Source: Perlabentimonas sp041656735
Lineage (GTDB): Bacteria; Bacteroidota; Bacteroidia; Bacteroidales; Tenuifilaceae
Direction of reading: 5' to 3'
Length of the DNA: 64,000 bases
Assembly (NCBI GenBank): GCA_041656735.1
Contig: JBBACY010000007.1
Coordinates: forward strand, 1-64,000
Shown: one piece after another, positions 17,353 to 25,688 of the stretch
Numbering within the stretch: position 1 is the first letter of the stretch
How the letters are laid out: every line of letters begins with the position of its first letter
Program-made: the position numbers and the translations under genes
The notes under the pieces: model-generated
What the model was told of the DNA's origin: nothing
The model's database searches: none
What the model saw: only the letters and a program-made list of their open reading frames with translations

Positions 17353-17372
17353 AATGAGATATAAAAAGTGCT

Positions 17373-18626
17373 TTATCTGAGTGACGAGTTTACATGACAT
17401 ACCAGCTTTGTAAGGAAATTTACATAGCTGCCAAACTCATTATCGTACCATCCAAAAACTTTAAGATGAGTAACGGGTATGCTTATCTCGCTATCTGCCT
17501 TTACACCGTGTTTTTTTAACGCTTCAATGGGTAGCTTAATAAATCCGGTGCGGGTATGCGTTTCGTGCCCCTCAATAACCGCAGCGGCTTGGTAGCCAAT
17601 TAGGTCCGACGAAACATTTTGTCTTTCAGAAAAAATTACCATATCGCGTTGCGCTCCAGCGGCGGCATCTTTGTAAATATTGTTTATTACCTCACGGTTA
17701 ATGGTTGGATTTCCCTTGGCATCAATTTCACTGTAAAATGTGAGATTTAGGGTAATAAGCGATACGGTACTGGTTGGTATTCGAACCGAGTCGGCCATAA
17801 AGCCTATCTCCTGAATTTGTGGGATAATTGAGTCGAGCGCTTTGGCTGCACCTGTAGTTGAAAGAATAATATTGTTAAGTACCGAGCGTGTTTTGCGTAA
17901 ATCGGATGTGCCCATACCGGGTACTGTATCAAGCACCGATTGTGTATTTGTAGCCGCATGCACGGTTGACATTGAGGCTGTTAAGATATTCGATGTGACA
18001 GGGTTCTCAATAATTGGCTTTATCATATGTGCCAACCCAGTGGTTGTGCAGCTAGCAGCCGAAACAACGTGATGTTTTAGTGGGTCGAAATTCATATGAT
18101 TAATTCCGAAAACGGTCATTAGTGAGTCTTCGGGCAATTTCTTGGTTGAATCTTTAATTTTGAATGGAGCCGATGCAATAACCTTTTTTGCTCCGCCCAT
18201 TAGGTGTCCTCTTATGCTTCCCTTTTCGGCATTTGCGTCAATTGTTGGGTCCAGAAACTTACCCGTACAATCAACCACAATTTGAACACCTTCCTTGGCC
18301 CACGGAATGTTCTTAGGGTTTCGTTGGGTTGTTAATACCTTTACGTACATTCCGTCAATATCAAAAACAAAGTTTTCAGAATCTACAACTTTAAATTCTG
18401 CCTTTTTGCCCGAGTGGCCGTAAAGAAAATGGTCAAGCCTGCCGTAGGTTGTGTCCGATTCCAAGGCGCAGATTATATCTTCGGGTTTTTTCCCTACTTC
18501 GCGACCTAGGTTTACCACAATACCATTAAAATCTCTTCTAATGAGCTGATTCCATAGTAATAATTTACCTATTCTACCTAAGCTGTTAATTCCGAGGTAG
18601 TTTTTTGCTTTAACTATTGGCTCCAT
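17373..18626 (-). CDS. divergent glyceraldehyde-3-phosphate dehydrogenase paralogue
   Basis: A 417-residue protein with GAPDH NAD-binding and catalytic domains; the common enzyme has about 335 residues. The catalytic pair is kept: Cys193 in 'AASCTTTG' and His223 in 'STVHAATN', and the C-terminus has 'GWYDNEFGSY'. Departures are clear: the usual SCTTNC is SCTTTG, the dinucleotide loop reads GINSLGRIG with Ser for the first Gly of GxGxxG, and the N-terminal domain is lengthened (residues 30-110). It probably oxidises glyceraldehyde-3-phosphate or a related aldehyde, but substrate and cofactor are open. A normal-length paralogue lies 113 bases upstream on the same strand. Confidence 0.82.
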   Translation of the reverse strand: MEPIVKAKNYLGINSLGRIGKLLLWNQLIRRDFNGIVVNLGREVGKKPEDIICALESDTTYGRLDHFLYGHSGKKAEFKVVDSENFVFDIDGMYVKVLTTQRNPKNIPWAKEGVQIVVDCTGKFLDPTIDANAEKGSIRGHLMGGAKKVIASAPFKIKDSTKKLPEDSLMTVFGINHMNFDPLKHHVVSAASCTTTGLAHMIKPIIENPVTSNILTASMSTVHAATNTQSVLDTVPGMGTSDLRKTRSVLNNIILSTTGAAKALDSIIPQIQEIGFMADSVRIPTSTVSLITLNLTFYSEIDAKGNPTINREVINNIYKDAAAGAQRDMVIFSERQNVSSDLIGYQAAAVIEGHETHTRTGFIKLPIEALKKHGVKADSEISIPVTHLKVFGWYDNEFGSYVNFLTKLVCHVNSSLR

Positions 18627-18671
18627 TACTATTGTGTTTATTTAAAAGTTAATGATTGGTTTGATTTTATT

Positions 18672-18702
18672 CAAAGTTCCATTAATTTTTTGTGGTATCA
18701 AA
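18672..18702 (-). promoter_or_regulatory. possible promoter of the longer GAPDH gene
   Basis: On the minus strand TTTTTTG (TTG complement at 18699-18701) is followed after 19 bases by GAACTTTG (18679-18672), one base off TAnnTTTG, at good spacing. It would allow transcription independent of the upstream paralogue. Confidence 0.35.
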
Positions 18703-18739
18703 AAATTAGCGAGTGTTAGTTAACATCATTGGAAAAAGG

Positions 18740-19750
18740 CTAAGCCATTTGGTTTGCCATAATTAGCACTAGGTCAACTAGCCTATTAGAGTAGCCTATT
18801 TCATTATCGTACCACAAAATTATTTGGGCTGTATTATTATTAACCACTTTGGTTGCTAACGAATCGAAAACACAGGAGTACTCGCACCCTAAAACATCGC
18901 TCGATACAATTGGGTCGGTTTCATATTGAATAATTTTGCTCATAGCCCCATGCGCATAGCTTTTTATTAGCTCGTTTATTGACTCGCGAGTAATTGTTTT
19001 GGGAAATGTAACAACCAGTTCCGAGAGAGCACCACAAACAACAGGCACACGGGTTGATATACCGTTAAAACGATTTTTTAGTTCAGGAATAACGTTGTGT
19101 ACAGCGCCCACTGCGCTGGTTGAAGTGGGTATAATATTATCGGCAGAGGCTCGCGACCTACGAAAATCGGCATGTGGCGAGTCTATAATTCGTTGGTTGT
19201 TGGTATACGGGTGGACCGTGTTAAGAAAAGCCGATTCAATGCCTAGCTCCTTGTTTAGTATGTGCAGTATGGGTGTTACGCAGTTGGCAGTGCAGCTGGC
19301 GTTCGAAACTATTGTATGCTCCGGCAGTAACTTATCATCGTTTACCCCAATTACGGTTGTAAGGTCAAGCTCATCGGTTGGTGGGCTCGATAGTATTACC
19401 CTCTTTGCTCCTGCGTCAATATGCTGTTGCAGGCTTTGGCGTGTGGTAAAATGCCCCGACGATTCAATAACTATATCAACACCCCACTCTTTCCAGGGAA
19501 TTTCCGATGGGTTTGCGTAGTGTCCAATGTTCACATGCCATCCGTTAATGTGTAGCTGCCCGTTGGCAATTTTTATCTCTTTCCCAAACTTTCCGTGTAC
19601 GGTGTCATACTTCAAAAGGTATCGAAGCATTTCATCGTCCATCAGGTCGTTTATCCCTACTAATTCTATTTCTGGATGACCCTCCAGTAATCTAAAAAAC
19701 ATTTTACCTATACGGCCAAAACCGTTTATTCCAATTCTTACCTTTTTCAT
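18740..19750 (-). CDS. gap: type I glyceraldehyde-3-phosphate dehydrogenase
   Basis: A 336-residue enzyme of normal family length converting glyceraldehyde-3-phosphate, phosphate and NAD+ to 1,3-bisphosphoglycerate. It has the intact loop 'GINGFGRIGK', Asp35 in 'GINDLMDD' (favouring NAD+ over NADP+), 'LLKYDTVHGKF', catalytic Cys153 in 'SNASCTANC', His180 in 'NTVHPYT', and 'WYDNEIGYSNR'. Some loops (HPYTNNQRIIDSPH) also recall erythrose-4-phosphate dehydrogenase, so that activity is an alternative. A -7 element lies 20 bases upstream. The divergent 417-residue paralogue follows on the same strand. Confidence 0.88.
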   Translation of the reverse strand: MKKVRIGINGFGRIGKMFFRLLEGHPEIELVGINDLMDDEMLRYLLKYDTVHGKFGKEIKIANGQLHINGWHVNIGHYANPSEIPWKEWGVDIVIESSGHFTTRQSLQQHIDAGAKRVILSSPPTDELDLTTVIGVNDDKLLPEHTIVSNASCTANCVTPILHILNKELGIESAFLNTVHPYTNNQRIIDSPHADFRRSRASADNIIPTSTSAVGAVHNVIPELKNRFNGISTRVPVVCGALSELVVTFPKTITRESINELIKSYAHGAMSKIIQYETDPIVSSDVLGCEYSCVFDSLATKVVNNNTAQIILWYDNEIGYSNRLVDLVLIMANQMA

Positions 19751-19769
19751 TACAGCTATTTATAAGCCG

Positions 19770-19777
19770 CAAAATTA
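19770..19777 (-). promoter_or_regulatory. -7 promoter element for gap
   Basis: CAAAATTA on the plus strand reads TAATTTTG on the minus strand, a TAnnTTTG match 20 bases before the ATG. A CAAA (TTTG on the complement) at 19802 is 24 bases away, slightly longer than usual spacing. Confidence 0.5.
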
Positions 19778-20016
19778 GCAATAAGGAATTTAATTCGATT
19801 ACAAAAACGGGTTTTTATAAATTTAGGTTGAAAAACATCCGTTTTTTAGTAGTATTTAATGATTAGGAATGCACAACGCGGACTACTAATGTTTTAAACA
19901 AAACATTAAAGGCACATGTTCAGCGCAAGTGTTAAAAAATACAATGGCAAATTAGTGTTGGGTGATATAGTAAAGAAAGTTATTTGGGGGGGTAAGCGGC
20001 TTTAAAAAAAAGGCAC

Positions 20017-22332
20017 TCAAAACCGCAGGCTATATCTAAATGAGGGCATTATTGGAAAGATAGTGAGTTGATACCATTTATTACTTTCATTAAAATATAA
20101 ATATGGGTTTTTATGGTTGGTAACATTAAATGCCGAAACAGTAAACTCTCGTTCAAAGCTTCTCCTAAGCCGTATAAATGTATAACCCAAATCGAAACGT
20201 AAATAGTTTGGCATTGTATAGCTGTTTTTTGGCGACATCAGCTGTCTATGATATGCCTGATGGTTCATTTCCGATGAAATAAAGACTCCTCCATCACTTT
20301 GCTCCCAATATGGTAGGGTTACACCTAAATATTCACCAACAGCCAAAGTAGCTTTATGGCCCGAACTAAAAGCAATTGATGCAAATACATTCTGCTTTCT
20401 CTTTCCCTTATTAACAGTAATGTAATTGGTTTGAAAATTTAAAATATGTCTACGGTCAAATTTAAATGGATAGGAATTCCCTCCATTAATTGTAGGGTAA
20501 GTTCGTGTTGTTTTTGAGAGGGTATACGCAAAGTTCCAACTCCATTTGTTTCCTTTTTTATTTGCCATAAATTCCAGCCCATATGATTTGCCTTTACCTG
20601 ATTCCAACTCATCATGAAAAGTTGCATTATTAGCACCAAATAAATTCACGTTATTTTTATAGCTAACCAGGTTCGTTAGAGACTTCCAATAGCCGCCAAG
20701 ATTAAAGCGAAACTGATTTAAAATCCAGAAAAAACCACTATAAAACTGGTCACTCTGAGAAGGTTTACATGAACCTGATGCAGGAATCATTAGATCTAAA
20801 GACCAACCAGTAGGTAAGCCTTCTAAAACCTGGAAAAATTGAGAGAAATGATCATAAGAAATCTCTACACCAAAGTTTCGGGCTATAACATAATCTGCCA
20901 TTAACCGAACATCTGCAAATACATTACTATAGCTACCTGATTGGTAGTAATATGTTCGAACACCTGCCTGATAAAATATATCGCCTGGTAATTTATGGTT
21001 AATTGAAATATATGCGCCAGTTAAAATAGAATTTAGGTTACTGCTAAAATCTTCAGTTTTATTAGACGAAACAACTACTTTTTGTGATGCTGGCGAAAAC
21101 TCAGTATACTGAAAACTCAGGCCCGTTGACAGGCGTAGTTCGTTATATTGTTTGGTAAGTTCTGATTTAAAAACAACATCTTTAACTTTAGAACTAAGCA
21201 AAAGACCATTCACTAACCCATCACTTAAGTCATACGATTTTTGCTCCTGAACGTTGCGGAATTGGTTATAATACGCCATAGTGTTTAAGCTGGCAGTTGG
21301 GTTGAAAAACTTTTCCCATTCGAGTTTAAACACTGTATTGTCCCAATTTTGAGCTATTCCCGATTCATTCTTATAGTATAAATAATCATTTGTAGCAAAA
21401 GCCAGTAGGTTAACAGATTGCGTTGTATCAATTTTCCAACTCAATTTTAACAAACCATCTGCTACTTGCGGTGTAAAAGTTCCCTCTCCACCTAAACTCT
21501 TCTGTATAAGTTTAAATTCTTGATTCAATAGTGAATATCTACCCCCTAAAAGCACCCCAAACGTTTTATCGGCCAAGGAAAATTGAGTGTGCCCTCCAAT
21601 AATAAATGGAGAAACTGAAATGCTTCCCCCACTACTCTTTAATGCATCCTTAGTTTGCACCTGTGTAACTGAAGATAAGAAGTTCCCTTTTTGAGCCGAA
21701 ATACCGCCCATTTTGAATGTTATATCCTGAATAATATCGGCCTGAAATACCGACGTAAGTCCAAATAAGTGAGTATTTCCATAAATAGGAATTCCATCGA
21801 GTTCAATTCTGTTATTCCCGTTATTCCCTCCACGTACAAACATCCCTAGTGTTCCATCCATACCCTGGGTAACCCCTGGCAACACTTGCAGCTGTTTAAT
21901 TATATCAACCTCACCCATTACGGTGGCGCTAACCGAGGCATCTTTAGGAGTAAGATAGTACTCATTTAAACCTCTTTGCTGAGCTTTTCTTGACAATACC
22001 CTAACCTCTGAAATATTAATCTGATCGGGTTTAAGATTAAAAGTTAAAACCGTATCATTATAAACATAAAGGGGTTGAGTTAGGCTAATATAACCAACAC
22101 ATGAAATATCAATATTTAGCTCATTTATTTCTTCTGGAATTAATAAGATGAAATTCCCATAATTATCGGCAATCGCATAACTCTTATAGCTATTACTAGT
22201 AACTTTTACATGGCAATAGGCTAACGATAATCCTGTTTCTTCATCTTGAACCTTGCCACTAATTTTAATTTTAGCCGAAACAGCAACTACTGAAAAAACA
22301 AAGATTGATAAAAGAAGAATCCTCTTTATCAT
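20017..22332 (-). CDS. TonB-dependent outer-membrane receptor
   Basis: A receptor of 771 residues when started at 22332; an ATG at 22338 adds two residues. It has a signal peptide, an N-terminal carboxypeptidase-regulatory-like domain (ISGKVQDEETG ... residues about 25-110), a plug domain with 'VTQGMDGTLGMFVRGGNNGNNRIELDGIPIY', and a 22-strand-type barrel with many aromatic strands ending in Phe (FRYSLRF). It imports an unknown ligand across the outer membrane using TonB energy. It directly follows a DUF4249 lipoprotein gene, whose stop touches its start, and closes a probable four-gene operon headed by a C10 protease. Confidence 0.92.
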   Translation of the reverse strand: MIKRILLLSIFVFSVVAVSAKIKISGKVQDEETGLSLAYCHVKVTSNSYKSYAIADNYGNFILLIPEEINELNIDISCVGYISLTQPLYVYNDTVLTFNLKPDQINISEVRVLSRKAQQRGLNEYYLTPKDASVSATVMGEVDIIKQLQVLPGVTQGMDGTLGMFVRGGNNGNNRIELDGIPIYGNTHLFGLTSVFQADIIQDITFKMGGISAQKGNFLSSVTQVQTKDALKSSGGSISVSPFIIGGHTQFSLADKTFGVLLGGRYSLLNQEFKLIQKSLGGEGTFTPQVADGLLKLSWKIDTTQSVNLLAFATNDYLYYKNESGIAQNWDNTVFKLEWEKFFNPTASLNTMAYYNQFRNVQEQKSYDLSDGLVNGLLLSSKVKDVVFKSELTKQYNELRLSTGLSFQYTEFSPASQKVVVSSNKTEDFSSNLNSILTGAYISINHKLPGDIFYQAGVRTYYYQSGSYSNVFADVRLMADYVIARNFGVEISYDHFSQFFQVLEGLPTGWSLDLMIPASGSCKPSQSDQFYSGFFWILNQFRFNLGGYWKSLTNLVSYKNNVNLFGANNATFHDELESGKGKSYGLEFMANKKGNKWSWNFAYTLSKTTRTYPTINGGNSYPFKFDRRHILNFQTNYITVNKGKRKQNVFASIAFSSGHKATLAVGEYLGVTLPYWEQSDGGVFISSEMNHQAYHRQLMSPKNSYTMPNYLRFDLGYTFIRLRRSFEREFTVSAFNVTNHKNPYLYFNESNKWYQLTIFPIMPSFRYSLRF

Positions 22333-22338
22333 AAGCAT

Positions 22339-23235
22339 TTAAGGAATTTCAGCATTACCAAAAACAAACACTTTGTCGGTATATGCACCAAATATGCCCA
22401 CGCCGTTTTCGATGTTGCTATACACCACACTCTCATCAAACCAAGCTCCAGGATCGTTTTCGTCTACGTAGATTAACATTTTCTGAAAGCTAGTTTTAAA
22501 ATATTGATCATACTCAGGTGAAGAATTCCTAAAAACCACAAAACAGGTCGGACAGTAATTCGCCTCCACATCAAAGATTGTAGAGTCAATTATTGGGGCA
22601 AGCCTTATATAAAAATCATATGCCGGCAATGATGCTGCTGTTCCAATAACATCACCTAGGTTTCCGTACTGATTAAATCGGTCGGCCGAGGGATGGTTTG
22701 TTGCAATATTCGACAATAGCCTATCAGAAGAATTTATTTGCGGGGTTTCGAAAAAATTCTCCCAACGTTCATCAAATGTTGAGTTTAAAACAAACAGCCA
22801 TTGGGAGTACTGCTGATCGATTTGGGAAAATCTTTTTATATAATGCTCTTCATAAACTAGTTCTACCTTCGGAACAGGCGGCATAGTTGTATTTGCCTGT
22901 ATGTCTTTCCAGTCGGGCATTACAATCTCTAATCGATAATTAGCGCCAAACTCTGGTCTAAAATTAATTTCCCATGTTCTGCTACCAGCTTTAACAAACT
23001 CTCCAACCAAAGTATCATTTTCAAATAGTTTAATTGCAGCTTCCTGTACGGGTTCATAATATAAGCCACCACCTCTTGACTTTGAATAGACAAGGGTTAA
23101 TGTTTGGTTATCAGAGTCCTGCAATATGCAATTAACAACAACTTTGTTTGTGGTCTCAACAATTAACGGGGCATCTTCAACACAGCCACAAAAACCTGCA
23201 GTAACAAGTACCGCATAAAGCAAACCCTTTCTCAT
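22339..23235 (-). CDS. DUF4249 family lipoprotein
   Basis: A 298-residue lipoprotein (lipobox ending at Cys18, GFCGC). The DUF4249 pattern is clear: 'KVVVNCILQDSDNQTLTLVYSKS' early, 'EAAIKLFENDTLVGEF', 'NYRLEIVMPDW', and a second domain with 'YDFYIRLAPI'. It probably sits on or beside the TonB-dependent receptor encoded immediately downstream. The upstream lipoprotein is 11 bases away. Its paralogue at 143-1063 has the same receptor arrangement, showing that this pair is a recurring module in the genome. Confidence 0.85.
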   Translation of the reverse strand: MRKGLLYAVLVTAGFCGCVEDAPLIVETTNKVVVNCILQDSDNQTLTLVYSKSRGGGLYYEPVQEAAIKLFENDTLVGEFVKAGSRTWEINFRPEFGANYRLEIVMPDWKDIQANTTMPPVPKVELVYEEHYIKRFSQIDQQYSQWLFVLNSTFDERWENFFETPQINSSDRLLSNIATNHPSADRFNQYGNLGDVIGTAASLPAYDFYIRLAPIIDSTIFDVEANYCPTCFVVFRNSSPEYDQYFKTSFQKMLIYVDENDPGAWFDESVVYSNIENGVGIFGAYTDKVFVFGNAEIP

Positions 23236-23246
23236 AAGATATAGGA

Positions 23247-24038
23247 TTAAGGCAACAACCTAATTTCTCTGCCAGAAAATTCAATCTCTTTACCGGCTGT
23301 TGTTTTGAGGTTAACCGTAAAAACAAAATCGTTGGGTAACTCGCTAGGAACAGAATTCATCATTAAACGCGTTGATGGCTGCGCCATAGGCTTCATCTCT
23401 AACCACTCGGCTATGCTCATTTTATTTAGGTTATCGCTGCACCCAAACAGCAATTCAACGGTTTGGCTTGAAACAATTTGTTGAGGAGAAAGTGAGCTAA
23501 TATGAAAATAAGAATTTAGAGCGGTGCCAGGAGCCTGACCAAATATGGTTTTATTGCAGGTAATAGTAAGCTCTTCAATACCGTTTGTACGGTATTCCCA
23601 AGGTGTAATATCTGTATAATCATAGCTACCCGATGTTGGGGTTAATGAACGTACATAGTCATCCTCTAACTGTTTTTCTAAGCTGAGGTTATGTTTGTCG
23701 AGCTGCTGAATTTCTTCCTCTAAAAACTGATGAAATCTGTAGGGCACACTTAGAGCCCAGGATTCTCCTTCGTTTGAGACTGGTAGAGTATCTATATTGC
23801 TGGTGTATATGGTAAACAGTAAATCTTCCACTTTACACTCATCGTTCTCAATATTCTCCAAAATATAGCCAATTTGGCCATTGGGTTCAACCCTTACTCT
23901 TTTTATGTAGTATAACCAGCCAAAATTACATTTTCGTGGGTAAAACGTTAAAAACACGTCTGGTGGACTATCAACTTTTTCCTTGCATGCCATTATTAGT
24001 AGCAATAAACTGAATAGTATAGTAATTTTTGTTCTCAA
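23247..24038 (-). CDS. lipoprotein of unknown function in the C10 protease operon
   Basis: A 263-residue protein with a lipoprotein signal peptide (LLLLIMAC, Cys18). The mature part is mixed alpha/beta with a helical, acidic middle (FHQFLEEEIQQLDKHN) and beta-type ends; it has four further cysteines (in NECK-like, TCNK and FGCSD contexts). I do not recognise the family. It lies 53 bases after the C10 protease and 11 bases before the DUF4249 gene. It might be a surface subunit of the uptake complex, or an inhibitor or partner of the protease, but nothing in the sequence proves this. Confidence 0.65.
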   Translation of the reverse strand: MRTKITILFSLLLLIMACKEKVDSPPDVFLTFYPRKCNFGWLYYIKRVRVEPNGQIGYILENIENDECKVEDLLFTIYTSNIDTLPVSNEGESWALSVPYRFHQFLEEEIQQLDKHNLSLEKQLEDDYVRSLTPTSGSYDYTDITPWEYRTNGIEELTITCNKTIFGQAPGTALNSYFHISSLSPQQIVSSQTVELLFGCSDNLNKMSIAEWLEMKPMAQPSTRLMMNSVPSELPNDFVFTVNLKTTAGKEIEFSGREIRLLP

Positions 24039-24091
24039 AGTTTTTAAATTATTGGGCAGATATTTAATCTGCCCAGATTATAGCATTTAAA

Positions 24092-25525
24092 CTAGAAGCT
24101 AAAATCACAAATAATGCTTCTTTTATATTTAAAATCACCTAGTCCTCCATCCCAAGTACTGGTTGGGAAATAGCGACCAGAATCTCCTGAGCCATACCAT
24201 CCCCAATTCATAATTAAATATTGTGTGGTACTTATTCTTTCTTCAATCTCAATTTTGCCATCATATACAGCAGCATATGCATCTGGCGAGTACTCAACAT
24301 CTGTCGTCCCTAAACTCTTTCTTATGGGACCTCCATTATCAACCCATTCCCATCTATAAGTATATGTATATTTCATGCGCTTACTTTCGTAACCGTCTAT
24401 AATCCAGGCATGTCCATCCTTATACGTATAATATAAATGAATTCCCAGAAACTTATGATCTTTTCTAGTTATGAAGGCACTTGAATAAACTGGCTTATTA
24501 TTGTTCAAGTTTGATAAAGTTTTACTTAAATTAAAGTCTTGTTTATTACATGTTATACCAAAATCACTAAACACACCTGGAACTTTATCAGATGAGGCAC
24601 CACTTCCGTTTCTGGCATATTCCATTTCAGCTTTAAATCCTACATACCCCATCAAAATAGCTACTTCATTTGCTCCTGATGTTCCATAGCCATTCTTACG
24701 CATAACATTCCATACAGTCGAACTCGGTTCACTAAAACTAAATGCATAATTTTTATATCCATCCCATGAATATCCAGCACAACTACCTTGAGAATACATC
24801 CAAGATGGGTTATTGCTTTTAAAGTGCCCATAGTACATTAACTGTGCGGTAGCAACTGCGACACAACCTGTAGGGCATCTAGTGTAAACGCCTTGATATA
24901 ACTCACCAAAGGGCACACATGTATTAAATGGATCTCTCTGTCCCCATTTTGTTTGAATAAGCGGACCTACCTGATGCGAAGGCAAATTTTGAGTTTCAAC
25001 ATTAATCAATACTTTAGAGAAATACCCTCCATCTGACGGTAAACCATCTGGGGGTAATATTTTTTGAGGTTGTATCGCAAACCAAAACTCATGGTATTCC
25101 TCAGTCATCGAAGAAGATCTGTTTTGCTTTAAATCATATATTGATCCAGCCATATCATCAAGCCAAGTAAAAACACCATTATTCATTGTTTTCAAATGCA
25201 ACTCCTCTTTACCTGATTCATCAACTGCAAGTATAGGTTCAACTCTCTTATCACCTGAAATTATAATCCAGCTGTCATTTTCAAGGTTAATAATATACAA
25301 TAATGTTTCGTTTCCATAAACAACAGGTTCTATACTTTTAATCTGACAATCTTCGCCTTTAGTGTTACCAGAAAAAAACAGATTAACTACGGTAATAGCC
25401 TCATCTTCTGTAACACTAAATTCCTTTCCTTTTTCTACCTGATTAAACTCAAACAGATTTTCTTCAACTTTTTCGCATGCAAAAAGCATGAACAAAGTCA
25501 AAAACAGCAATAATAACTTTTTCAT
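24092..25525 (-). CDS. secreted C10 (streptopain-type) cysteine protease, lipoprotein
   Basis: A 477-residue protein. The start is set at 25525 (MKKLLLL) because it gives an immediate lipoprotein signal peptide with Cys17; the frame is open to 25549. After a pro-domain of the Spi type (about residues 30-130; VTEDEAITVVNLFF, WIIISGDKRVEPILA) comes the peptidase C10 domain with catalytic Cys221 in 'CPTGCVAVATAQLMYY' and His372 in 'DGHAWIIDGY', then 'LIMNWGWYGSGDSG'. It should be made as a zymogen on the cell surface and digest proteins. It heads the probable operon C10-lipoprotein-DUF4249-TBDT, which suggests that peptides it releases may be imported. Confidence 0.9.
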   Translation of the reverse strand: MKKLLLLFLTLFMLFACEKVEENLFEFNQVEKGKEFSVTEDEAITVVNLFFSGNTKGEDCQIKSIEPVVYGNETLLYIINLENDSWIIISGDKRVEPILAVDESGKEELHLKTMNNGVFTWLDDMAGSIYDLKQNRSSSMTEEYHEFWFAIQPQKILPPDGLPSDGGYFSKVLINVETQNLPSHQVGPLIQTKWGQRDPFNTCVPFGELYQGVYTRCPTGCVAVATAQLMYYGHFKSNNPSWMYSQGSCAGYSWDGYKNYAFSFSEPSSTVWNVMRKNGYGTSGANEVAILMGYVGFKAEMEYARNGSGASSDKVPGVFSDFGITCNKQDFNLSKTLSNLNNNKPVYSSAFITRKDHKFLGIHLYYTYKDGHAWIIDGYESKRMKYTYTYRWEWVDNGGPIRKSLGTTDVEYSPDAYAAVYDGKIEIEERISTTQYLIMNWGWYGSGDSGRYFPTSTWDGGLGDFKYKRSIICDFSF

Positions 25526-25576
25526 TTTTGTGATTTTAGGGTTAGACAACTAATTAGGGTTAATTAAAAAACATAA

Positions 25577-25584
25577 CAAAACTA
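25577..25584 (-). promoter_or_regulatory. -7 promoter element for the C10 protease operon
   Basis: CAAAACTA on the plus strand reads TAGTTTTG on the minus strand (TAnnTTTG), about 50 bases before the protease start. No -33 match at the usual distance; the region is very AT-rich. Confidence 0.4.
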
Positions 25585-25688
25585 TACTATTTAATTAAAT
25601 TAAATGAAGTTTTACTAACAAATTTGACGAAAATGAGATAAAATGTAATGCCAAACGATGTTAGTACTGCTCAATAAACGTTTTCGCT

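Larger units (their letters stand above)
17049..17372. other. glyS upstream spacer with three adjacent hairpins
   Basis: No gene. Three perfect inverted repeats lie close together: AATTATTC-tttt-GAATAATT (17089-17108), GCTGTC-tct-GACAGC (17109-17123) and TCAATTTTG-tttcc-CAAAATTGA (17139-17161). They lie inside the probable glyS 5' leader. They do not resemble a T-box and match no riboswitch known to me. The other side of the spacer carries the terminator of the GAPDH gene. Confidence 0.6.
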
